15,077 nt of DNA from JBEKVE01 sp049514335 (GTDB lineage: Bacteria > Actinomycetota > Acidimicrobiia > Acidimicrobiales > UBA8190), in NCBI GenBank assembly GCA_049514335.1, contig JBEKVE010000073.1, forward strand, positions 1-15,077, written 5' to 3'. Each line of letters begins with the position of its first letter. Position 1 is the stretch's first letter. Made by a program: the position numbers and the translations under genes. This document shows, in pieces, positions 1 through 7,300 of the stretch. The notes under the pieces are model-generated. The model saw only the letters and a list, made by a program, of their open reading frames with translations. It had not been told where the DNA came from and did no database searches.

Positions 1-1449
1 TCGCTCGTGCAGTGGTTCGACGTCGCCAACCACGGCGGCCACGGCCACGTCGCCATCGACGGGGCCATCGTGGAGGACGGCTTCAGCGCCTTCATAGCCG
101 TGCTCGTGTCGGCCGCCGCCTTCGTCTCGGCCCTGGTGGGCGACGCGTGGATGCGCCGCGAGGGCGAGGTGGGGCCCGAGTTCCACGTCCTCATGCTGGT
201 GTCGGCGTCGGGGGCGATCATCATGGGCTCCGCCAACGACCTGATCGTGATCTTCCTCGGCCTCGAGATCCTCTCCATCGCCCTGTACGTGCTGGCCGCC
301 ATGAACGCCCGCCGGGCCGAGTCGGGGGAGGCGGCGCTCAAGTACTTCGTGCTGGGGGCGTTCTCGTCGGCCGTGTTCCTGTACGGCATCGCCCTCGTCT
401 ACGGGGCCACGGGCTCGACCAACCTGGGCCAGATCGCCTCGTTCCTGGCCCACAACATCCTGCTGCACAACGGCCTGCTGCTGGCGGGCATGGCGCTGTT
501 GCTCGTGGGCTTCGGGTTCAAGGTGGCGGCGGTGCCGTTCCACCTGTGGACGCCCGACGTGTACCAGGGATCGCCCAGCCCCGTCACCGGGTTCATGGCG
601 GCCGTGGCCAAGACGGGCGGGTTCGCGGCGCTGCTGCGCGTCTTCGTGTCGTCGTTCGGGCTGATGCGCTCGGACTGGCAACCGGCGGTGTGGGTCATCG
701 CCGCCATCACCCTGGTGCTCGGGGCGGTGGTGGCCCTGGCCCAGCGCGACGTGAAGCGGATGCTCGCCTACTCCTCGATCAACCACGCCGGGTTCGTGCT
801 CCTCGGCCTCCAGGCGGCCACGCAGCGGGGCATCGAGAGCGCGCTCTACTACCTGTTCGTCTACAGCTTCATGGTGATCGGCAGCTTCGCCGTGGTCACC
901 GTGATCGGCGGGCGGGGCGACACCCGCCACGACCTCGACAACTACCGCGGGCTGGCGGGGCGCCGCCCGGTGCTGGCCGGGTGCCTGGCCGTGCTGCTCA
1001 TGGCCCAGGCCGGCATCCCCTTCACCACCGGCTTCCTGGCCAAGCTGGAGGTCATCTCGGCCGCGGTGGGGGCGCACTCGACCGCCCTGGCCGTGGTGGC
1101 CATGGTGTCGGCGGCCATCGCCGCCTTCTTCTACCTGCGCATCATCCTGTACATGTACTCACCCGGCCCCGTCGCCGCCGGGGCCGAGACGACCCCGGCG
1201 TCCTCGACCGCCGACCCGGGGGCGGTGCCCGCCGGCGGGTCCACCGGGTCCCCCGGCACCGAGCCGGCCCCGGTGGCGGTGGCCGTGCTCGCCGACGCCG
1301 AGGACGACGCCGGGTCCGAGCCCGTGCCCCCGACCCTGGCGGCGGCCCTGGCCGTGTGCGTGGGGGTCACGGTCCTGTTCGGGGTGTGGCCGGCCCCCCT
1401 GGTCGACTTCGCCCACCACGCCGCCCAGCTGACCCAGCTGTTCCGGTAG
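1..1449 (+). CDS. nuoN: NADH-quinone oxidoreductase subunit N (5' partial)
   Basis: Membrane proton-pumping subunit of respiratory complex I, an antiporter-like (Mrp-type) protein. The frame is open to the left edge, so the start lies outside. A GTG at position 7 is in frame, but the residues after it match the interior of NuoN, so the first one or two membrane helices are missing. Counting from that GTG, typical NuoN landmarks appear in order: E87 in LGLEILSIALYVL, K112 before VLGAFSSAVFLYG, K172 in KVAAVPFHLWTPDVYQGSPS, K202 in AKTGGF, K250 in DVKRMLAYSSINHAGF, and K346 in TGFLAKLEV. These charged residues belong to the family's proton path. An oddity is a low-complexity Pro/Ala/Gly/Ser/acidic insert at about residues 385-441, before the last helix (443-462). 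A nuo operon presumably lies upstream, and this is its last gene because a hairpin follows directly. Identity is very secure. Confidence 0.95.
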   Translation, partial: SLVQWFDVANHGGHGHVAIDGAIVEDGFSAFIAVLVSAAAFVSALVGDAWMRREGEVGPEFHVLMLVSASGAIIMGSANDLIVIFLGLEILSIALYVLAAMNARRAESGEAALKYFVLGAFSSAVFLYGIALVYGATGSTNLGQIASFLAHNILLHNGLLLAGMALLLVGFGFKVAAVPFHLWTPDVYQGSPSPVTGFMAAVAKTGGFAALLRVFVSSFGLMRSDWQPAVWVIAAITLVLGAVVALAQRDVKRMLAYSSINHAGFVLLGLQAATQRGIESALYYLFVYSFMVIGSFAVVTVIGGRGDTRHDLDNYRGLAGRRPVLAGCLAVLLMAQAGIPFTTGFLAKLEVISAAVGAHSTALAVVAMVSAAIAAFFYLRIILYMYSPGPVAAGAETTPASSTADPGAVPAGGSTGSPGTEPAPVAVAVLADAEDDAGSEPVPPTLAAALAVCVGVTVLFGVWPAPLVDFAHHAAQLTQLFR

Positions 1450-1469
1450 CCGGAGCGGCCCCGCTCCGG
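1450..1469 (+). terminator. Hairpin directly after nuoN, probable terminator
   Basis: Perfect inverted repeat starting at the base after the nuoN stop codon: CCGGAGCG, a 4-base loop GCCC, then CGCTCCGG. No T-run follows, as is common for terminators in GC-rich actinobacteria. Its position right at the stop codon, before an unrelated gene with its own ribosome site, supports transcription termination of the nuo operon. It could alternatively be a 3' end stabiliser. Confidence 0.6.
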
Positions 1470-1564
1470 CCGGTCCACGGACCCGGGCGTGGGCCTCGCG
1501 CCCGGTCCCCGAGGCCATCGACCCTGGTCGGCGCCCGAGGCTCAAGCCTGCCCCCGGCGGCGCC

Positions 1565-1570
1565 GATATT
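1565..1570 (+). promoter_or_regulatory. Possible -10 element for the EAL gene
   Basis: GATATT followed by another T is a rare AT-rich patch in this GC-rich gap, about 36 bases before the GTG start of the EAL gene. It matches TATAAT at four of six positions. No convincing -35 is visible 16-18 bases upstream. This is weak evidence based on composition and position only. Confidence 0.25.
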
Positions 1571-1605
1571 TCCGGTGTGACGAGCAGGACCCTCAGGGGG
1601 CCATC

Positions 1606-2589
1606 GTGAGGGCGCGACCGGAGTTGGGGCTCGACGGCGAGCCCGAGCTCGTCTTCCAGCCCGCCGTGGACCTGGCCACGGGCCGCCTCCTCGGCTTCGA
1701 GGCCCTCCTGCGGTGGAACGACCCCGATCTCGGACCGATCCCCCCGAGCGTCCTCATCCCGTGGGCCGAGGCCAACGGCCACATGGTGGCGCTCAACGCC
1801 TGGGTGCTGTCCGAGGCGTGTGGCGCTGCCGCTGCGTGGGCCTCGGACCTCCAGCTCGCCGTCAACTGCTCGGTGTTCCAGCTCCGCCGGCGCGAGGCGG
1901 CCACCGCCGCGGCGGCCGCCATCGAGGAATCCGGCATCAACCCCGACCGCCTCACCATCGAGATCACCGAGACGAGCGTGGTGGACGACGGTGCCGCCGC
2001 CGACCTGCACGCCATGTCGCGCCTCGGGATCCAGCTCACCGTGGACGACATCGGCTCGGACTGGTCGACGCTCGAGAACCTCCAGCAATTCGCCATCAAC
2101 ACCATGAAGATCGACGGCACCCTCATCTCGGGCCTGGCCGACCCCGGAGGCGTGAGCCGGGCCATGGTGGAGACGATCGTGCACGTGAGCCACTCCCTCG
2201 GCATCTGCACCGTGGCCGAGAGCGTGGAGACGGCCAAGCAGGTGAAGATCCTGCGAGAGCTCAACGCCGATGTGGGCCAGGGCTACTTCTTCGCCCCACC
2301 GCTCACGTCCGAGGACGCGTTCACCCTCACCACCATGGACCCGCTCCCCGTGTTCCCGCTCACCGCGCCGGGCGAGGAGGACGACGAGGATGACGAGCTC
2401 GACAGCGTGGCCGACAGTGCCCTGAGCCGCCCCGGCATGGCGGCGGAGGTCATGGACGCCCTCGGTGTGATGAGCGCACCCGCCGCGGCCGAGGAGAGCG
2501 CCGAGGACGGGCCGAGCGACGCCGACGACATGTCGCTCGTGAGCAAGCGCGGCCGGCTCCTCACCCGTCGGCGGGGCCGCGCCGGCTAG
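1606..2589 (+). CDS. Stand-alone EAL-domain protein (probable c-di-GMP phosphodiesterase)
   Basis: EAL domains hydrolyse cyclic-di-GMP to pGpG; some members only bind it. The GTG at 1606 is chosen because CAGGGGG ends five bases upstream and the EAL fold begins shortly after; this gives 327 residues. A longer frame from 1489 exists but its first 39 residues are low-complexity. The EAL domain covers about 12-240: E32 in GFEALLRW, N87 in AVNCS, E119 in IEITET, D147-D148, K168 in MKID, E205 in VAESVET and Q225 in GQGYFFAPPL, so the usual metal and catalytic residues are present. The loop after the Asp pair reads DDIGSDWSTL instead of the usual DDFGTGYSSL. There is no GGDEF or sensor domain. The tail (256-327) is disordered, strongly acidic (EEDDEDDELD), then ends basic (RRRGRAG). 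A PilZ gene follows 150 bases downstream on the same strand, suggesting a c-di-GMP pair. Confidence 0.88.
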   Translation: MRARPELGLDGEPELVFQPAVDLATGRLLGFEALLRWNDPDLGPIPPSVLIPWAEANGHMVALNAWVLSEACGAAAAWASDLQLAVNCSVFQLRRREAATAAAAAIEESGINPDRLTIEITETSVVDDGAAADLHAMSRLGIQLTVDDIGSDWSTLENLQQFAINTMKIDGTLISGLADPGGVSRAMVETIVHVSHSLGICTVAESVETAKQVKILRELNADVGQGYFFAPPLTSEDAFTLTTMDPLPVFPLTAPGEEDDEDDELDSVADSALSRPGMAAEVMDALGVMSAPAAAEESAEDGPSDADDMSLVSKRGRLLTRRRGRAG

Positions 2590-2739
2590 GCCGGCACGCG
2601 TGGGCACCACCCTCTCGAGCACCGTGGCACCCCCGGGGCCGACCCGCAGACCACATGCGTGGAATCACCCGCTCATGCTGTGGGCGACCCGTGCCGATAC
2701 TCATCGACGGCGACACTCCGACCGGCGATGGGAGGCCGG

Positions 2740-3066
2740 ATGATCTATCAACTGAGGCGGTTCCTCCCTCGTCAGTTCGCCGACTGGGAAGGGACGTACC
2801 TGGTTGAGGCCGATCCCGAGATGCGGTGGCGGGATTGTCGCGTCGTCGACATCTCATCGGCCGGAGCCGGTGTCGAGCTGATCGACCCGCCGGCCGGCGT
2901 GACGGAGGGAAACCGGATCTTCATCTCCGTGCACCTGCAGGCGGAGATCCGCCACACCACCGAGGCCCGGGGTGAGCGGTTGCGGGTCGGCGCGCAGTTC
3001 GTGGAGCTGAGCGAGGCAGAGCGCGCCTATATGGCAGAGCTGAACCAGCTCCAGGCGCGCTGGTAG
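2740..3066 (+). CDS. PilZ-domain protein (probable c-di-GMP receptor)
   Basis: A 108-residue protein that is essentially one PilZ domain, the common small receptor fold for cyclic-di-GMP. The two ligand-binding signatures are visible: RxxxR at R7-R11 (RFLPR) and DxSxxG at 37-42 (DISSAG), separated by 25 residues as is typical. The remaining beta-barrel follows, ending in the characteristic RVGAQFVEL (82-90) and a C-terminal helix (AERAYMAELNQLQ). The ATG at 2740 is chosen because GGGAGG lies four bases upstream; in-frame ATGs at 2659 and 2728 have no such site. A GATACT hexamer at 2696-2701 might be a -10, but this is weak. The gene follows the EAL gene, so it may report on the c-di-GMP that EAL protein degrades. 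No output domain is fused, so it probably acts by binding a partner protein, which is not identifiable here. Confidence 0.82.
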   Translation: MIYQLRRFLPRQFADWEGTYLVEADPEMRWRDCRVVDISSAGAGVELIDPPAGVTEGNRIFISVHLQAEIRHTTEARGERLRVGAQFVELSEAERAYMAELNQLQARW

Positions 3067-3078
3067 GGCGGGTATCGA

Positions 3079-3099
3079 CCTCGGGCGACGCGCCCGGGG
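3079..3099. terminator. Hairpin between convergent genes, probable bidirectional terminator
   Basis: Inverted repeat CCTCGGGCG, loop ACG, CGCCCGGGG: a nine-pair stem with one G-T pair. It lies in the 58-base gap between the PilZ gene (+) and the DUF2510 gene (-), whose 3' ends face each other. No T-run is present on either strand. Position and stem strength suggest it ends transcription from both sides. Confidence 0.5.
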
Positions 3100-3124
3100 A
3101 AATGGCGCCGGACGGCTGCCGGTA

Positions 3125-3682
3125 TCAGGTCGTGACGAGGATGCCGAGCAGCGCCACGGCGATTCCCGCCACGACGGCCACCCCCAGCATGAGGGCCATC
3201 CACCGCGCCCGCCGGCGACCCTGCTGCGACAGGACCCCAGCGACGGCTGCAACCTGCTGCGGTGCGTGGACCGGTGGCACCGTGTCGACCGGCGGCACAG
3301 TCTCGACCGGCGGCACAGTCTCGACCGGTGGCAGAGCGTGGACCGGTGGCACCGTGTCGACCGGCGGCACAGTCTCGACCGGCGGCACAGTCTCGACCGG
3401 CGGCACAGTCTCGACCGGTGGCAGAGCGTCGACCGGTGGCAGAGCGTCGACCGGTGGCAGAGCGTCGACCGGTGGCAGAGCGTCGACCGGTGGCAGAGCG
3501 TCGACCGGCGCCCGACGCCCGTCTGCCTGCTCGTCCCAGTGACCGCCGTCCCAGTGCCGGAGCCAGACACCGTCGAGCGAATCCGTATACCAACCGGCAG
3601 GGATCGACACCAGCGTGGCGGTGGGGGGCGAACCCGACGTGGGCTCGTCGACGCGTGACAGAACCTGCGTGGCGTGCGCCAT
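3125..3682 (-). CDS. DUF2510 protein with Pro-rich hexapeptide repeats and C-terminal membrane anchor
   Basis: 185 residues. The ATG at 3682 is preceded by a perfect AAAGGAGG (3690-3697) seven bases away, which fixes the start; a longer in-frame extension lacks a site. Residues 27-52 form a DUF2510 motif (IPAGWYTDSLDGVWLRHWDG, then HWDEQ), an actinobacterial domain of unknown function usually found at the N-terminus of membrane proteins. Residues 59-140 are 14 copies of a six-residue unit, PVDALP, PVETVP, PVDTVP or PVHALP. After a basic patch (RRRAR, 156-160), residues 161-183 form a single hydrophobic helix at the extreme C-terminus. There is no signal peptide, so the protein is probably tail-anchored with the DUF2510 domain and Pro-rich rod in the cytoplasm. 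A hairpin separates it from the upstream GNAT gene, so it may be transcribed on its own. Function is unknown. The repeats also leave other frames open on both strands; those are judged spurious. Confidence 0.85.
   Translation of the reverse strand: MAHATQVLSRVDEPTSGSPPTATLVSIPAGWYTDSLDGVWLRHWDGGHWDEQADGRRAPVDALPPVDALPPVDALPPVDALPPVDALPPVETVPPVETVPPVETVPPVDTVPPVHALPPVETVPPVETVPPVDTVPPVHAPQQVAAVAGVLSQQGRRRARWMALMLGVAVVAGIAVALLGILVTT
3264..3515. repeat. 18-bp minisatellite with a duplicated 72/90-bp higher-order unit
   Basis: Fourteen tandem 18-bp units inside the DUF2510 gene. On the + strand the order is: four units (3264-3335), then the same four with one extra unit inserted (3336-3425), then five units (3426-3515), of which four are identical copies of GCGTCGACCGGTGGCAGA and the last has diverged. 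The unit length is a multiple of three, so gain or loss of units keeps the gene in frame. The identity of the copies points to recent expansion. Confidence 0.95.
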
Positions 3683-3754
3683 GGCGACGCCTCCTTTCGG
3701 GCGGGTCTCGGTGCTGTCCTGCTTGTAGCGTCTGCCCGGCAGGGGGAGAGCGAC

Positions 3755-3770
3755 AGGGCCCAACGGCCCT
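3755..3770 (-). terminator. Hairpin downstream of the GNAT gene, possible terminator
   Basis: Inverted repeat AGGGCC, loop CAAC, GGCCCT, lying 14 bases past the GNAT stop codon in the direction of transcription. The stem is short (six pairs) and has no T-run. It may end the MprF-like/GNAT transcript before the DUF2510 gene, which starts 73 bases further on with its own strong ribosome site. Confidence 0.4.
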
Positions 3771-3783
3771 TCGGTGCCCCTGA

Positions 3784-4359
3784 TCAGGCGCCGCCGCCGG
3801 GTGCCCCCAGGTCGAGCAGGTAGCGCACGTCGGTGCGCACGAAGGCACCCCAGTCGTTGCGCTTGGTGGCGCCGTCAGGCCGCCAGCCGTGACGCTCGTA
3901 GAAGCGACGAGCCCTGTCGTTGGTCTCGAGGGCCCACAGGCTGGCGGAGCGGAATCCACCCGACCGCAGCTCGTCCAGGGCGGCCGTCATGAGCAGCACC
4001 GCAGCACCGGTCCCGAACGCCTCGGGCTCGAGGTAGAGGGTTTGGATCTCGCCCACCAGCCCGGCATCGGCGTCAGCGTCGCGGCTGGGGGAGAGGCACA
4101 CAAAGCCGCTGACCCGGCCGCGTCGTCCCGAATGAGCGCCGTCCGGCGCGTCGTCGGGATCATCGAGCAGGACGAAGACCCCGCGCCGCGGCCAGTCCGT
4201 GGACTGCAGCGTCCGGTGCCACGTATCGACCAGGCTGTCGGGGTCGAGGTCGTCCAGATAGGACTGGGGGACGAGGCCGACGAATGCGGCTTGCCACGAC
4301 CGTACGTACACGGTGGCGATCGCCGGAGCGTCATCGGCGACGGCGCGCCGGACTCGCAC
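3784..4359 (-). CDS. GNAT-family N-acetyltransferase
   Basis: 191 residues matching a single Gcn5-related acetyltransferase domain, which moves an acetyl group from acetyl-CoA to an amine; the substrate is not evident. The opening RVRRAVADDAPAIATVYVRS and SWQAAFVGLVP is typical of this family's first strand and helix. The core strand GEIQTLYLEPEAFGTGAAVL (103-122) carries the acetyl-CoA-binding turn (FGTGAA), and ALETNDRARRFYERHGWRP (143-161) is the classic last motif. An Asp-rich loop sits at 66-74 and another at 94-99. The GTG at 4359 starts five bases after the stop of the MprF-like gene, and no Shine-Dalgarno sequence is visible, so translation is probably coupled to that gene. This suggests a linked role, for example modification of an amine made or moved by the MprF-like enzyme, but that is inference. 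Confidence 0.88.
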   Translation of the reverse strand: MRVRRAVADDAPAIATVYVRSWQAAFVGLVPQSYLDDLDPDSLVDTWHRTLQSTDWPRRGVFVLLDDPDDAPDGAHSGRRGRVSGFVCLSPSRDADADAGLVGEIQTLYLEPEAFGTGAAVLLMTAALDELRSGGFRSASLWALETNDRARRFYERHGWRPDGATKRNDWGAFVRTDVRYLLDLGAPGGGA

Positions 4360-4364
4360 CGTTG

Positions 4365-7300
4365 CTACTTGGTGTGGTCCGCCGGCTCCCGGAACGGCAG
4401 CAGCGAGGCGCCGCTGGCGGCGTCGACCCCTGCCGCGGTGGACTCCTCTCCGGCGTGCGCCCGGCGTTCGGAGGCGGCGATCATGCGGCCGATGACGGGG
4501 ACCTCGGACAGCGACTCGGCCCGCAGGATTGCGAGCACCACGGGCACGAGGTGCTCGGCGGTGTCGTACACGACGTAGCGGGGCAGCCAGTCGGGGCGGT
4601 ACTTGGCGTTGAACCGCCACAGCGTCTCGATCTGCAGGAAGCTCGACATCTTCTTGAGCGCCCACCGCTCCACCCGCTGCGTGGCGCCGTCGCCGCGCTC
4701 TCCTTCGAGGACCGAGCGCAGGGCGGCGAAGTTGAGGCTCAGGCCCTGGCAGCCGAGGCTGCGGAGATGCTCGATGGTGGACACCAGGGCGAAGTCCATG
4801 AGCCCGTTGGGGTGCTCGCCCCGGTCGCGGCGCATGAGGTCGAGGGAGTACCCGCCGATCCCACTGGCGGGCACGAACTGGCACATGGCCGCCGGGTTGC
4901 CATCGGGGCCCGTCACCATGCACAGCACGAGCTGCTCGTCGCGGGGGTCGAAGATGCGACCGAGCACCATGGAGAAGCCGCGCTCGAACTCTCCGCGCCG
5001 GCTCTGGGACATGAGGCCGGCCAGCTGCGCGGCGGTCGTGCGGTCGAGGCGCCCGGGGTCGTGGAACGATGCCGTGTAGCCGTACTTGGCGATGCGGTTG
5101 TACGCCTGGCGGAGGCCCTTCATGTCGCCCCCCGCCAGCGAGAAGCGCTGCACGTCGACGACGGCCTCGTCGCCGATGTAGATGTCGTGCATCCCCATGG
5201 CGCGGTAGACCGGCAGCCACTGCTCGCTCGCCCCCATGATGCACACCACCCAGCCGCGGTCGTCGGTGAAGCGGCGGAAGGCGGACCACACCTGCTCGCG
5301 CTCGGCGAAGGGGCCGATGGGGTCGGGGGACACGAGGCACACGCCGTTGTGGATGGCGTACGCCACGAGCGAGTCGCGGTGGAAGAACCACTGCTTGTCG
5401 CTGCGCAGGGCGAAGTAATCGAGGGTGCCCGCCCCGTGGCGGCGCACGATGTCGCGGGCCCGGGCCTCGGCCGGGCGCCCGGCTGAGCGGCGCCGGTCCA
5501 CGAGCGGACGGGTGGCGAGGAGCACCGCCACCACCGCCAGGGCCACGCCCACGGCGAGCAGGGCCGGGGCCAGGAAGTCGTCGAGCCGGTCGGGCAGGGC
5601 TACGCCCCGCAATCCGACCAGTCGCTCGAGCACCGCCTGGCCCGCCCGCCACAGTGGCAGCCGGGGGCGGTCCAGATCGAAGCGCAAGGTGACCTCGACC
5701 ACGATCGTCATGGCCACGGTGATGGCGATGACACCGCCCACGAGGGCGATGACGGCCGAGCGCAGGGCGGGGCGGTCCGAGGCGGCGGGGAACTCCCGCC
5801 GGTTCACCACCAGGAACGCCACCACCAACAGAGCGATGAGCGAGCCCGCCACGTCACCCCCGCGCGCCAGGTGGAGCACGAGGCTGATGCCGAGTGCCCA
5901 GGCGGAGATGACGAAGGCCCGGTGCTGGCCCCGACGCACGCCGCGGGCGAGGGCGAGGAGGCCGATCCCCACCAGCGCCACGAGCGCCCCGGCGGCCTGG
6001 GAGGCACCGAAGGGGATGAGCTCGAGCACGAGGTGGAGATGGCCCCGCAACGGTGGTGTCACCGACGTCAGCAGGTCGACCACCCCCGCCCCGGCGATGG
6101 CGGCCGAGGCCCAGCGCCGAACCCGCCGAGAGCGGCGGCGCACCGCGCTCAGGTCCGGGGCCGGCGGCCACGACGCGCCGTAGGGGTAGGCGGCCACCAC
6201 CACCGGGTGCGTCTCGTGCACCTGGCGGTCACGCGCCGCCATGCGTTCGAGCAGCGTGGCCCCGGCCAGCTCCGACCGTGTGAGCAGCAGGCGGGCGTGG
6301 AGCTCGGCGCCCGTCTCGAGCTCGACCCATGCCAGCTGCTGGCAGGCGAGGAACACGGGCAGCATGCCGAACCGGCCGTGGTGCTCCTCCACCACCTCCC
6401 CCGCCGCGCCGGCGCAGGCGAAGAAGCCCGGGCCCAGATGCGTGAGCTCGGCTTGGAGCGTCGCCCCGCTCACCAGGCCGGCATAGCCGCGTCCGCACAG
6501 GGCCCGGGCCTGGTCCCGCACGGGGTCGTTGGCGGTGGAGCCACCCTGGGCGTGATCCTCGAAGAGCCGGTCGAGGTGCCCGCCGCCGAGGGTCCGCCAC
6601 GCCCGCCGGGCCACGAAGCCCAGTGCGACGGCCAGGGCGATGAGCTCGGCCACGCACACCAGGGCGGCGAAGAACAGGCGTGACGACCAGGCCGCCTCGT
6701 GGGCGCGCCGGATGGCGTGGGAGGGGGCGGGGTGGCCGAAGACGAGGTGGCTGAGGCCGCTGTAGACGAAGGGGATGCGCAGGGCCACGGCCACGGCGAA
6801 GGGGACGAGGAGCCACCATGCGAAGCGGGCGAAGCGCCGGTAGAGAAGGCGCGAGGTGAGAAAGCGCGGCGTGCCGGCCGGATCGGCCAGGCGGTCGAGC
6901 CCGGCCTGCCATTCGGCATCGGGATCGGGCGACAAGGTGGTGATGGCGCCCCGCCTGGACGCGCCGTGCGCGTGCCACCCGCCGTGTCCGTGCCACCCGC
7001 CGTGCGCGTGCGACCCGCCGGATGGGTGGGGCGCCCCGTTGCCGTGGGACGCGCCGTTGTCGTGCGCCGAACCGTTCGCACCGGCCGGGCCCAACGTGTC
7101 CGAGTGGCCGTTGTCGCCGTTGGCCGGTCCTGGCGCGCCGTTGGAGACAGGGACGGGTCCCGCGTCGACGAGGACCACCCTGGTCCCAGCCGACGTCACC
7201 ATGCGGAGCTCGACGGCCGGGGCGACCTCCACCCCGAGGTCCTCCACAGCGGCGCGGGCCTGCCGCAGGAGCGCCCCGTCGGTGCGCCCGGGCACGCACA

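Noticed and set aside
1159..2622. Long minus-strand open frame over the nuoN end and the EAL gene
   Set aside because: Its product is a Gly/Arg/His-rich antisense of two recognised genes, a common artefact of high GC content.
3264..3515. Repeat array considered as a CRISPR
   Set aside because: Units are 18 bp, directly abutting, with no spacers, and lie in frame inside a gene with a perfect ribosome site.
3027..3959. Alternative long open frames on both strands across the minisatellite
   Set aside because: An 18-bp repeat keeps every frame open. Only the minus-strand frame from 3682 has a ribosome site, a recognisable DUF2510 motif and a membrane helix.
4284..5486. 400-codon plus-strand open frame inside the MprF-like gene
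   Set aside because: Antisense to the conserved DUF2156 domain, no family resemblance, biased GC-driven composition.
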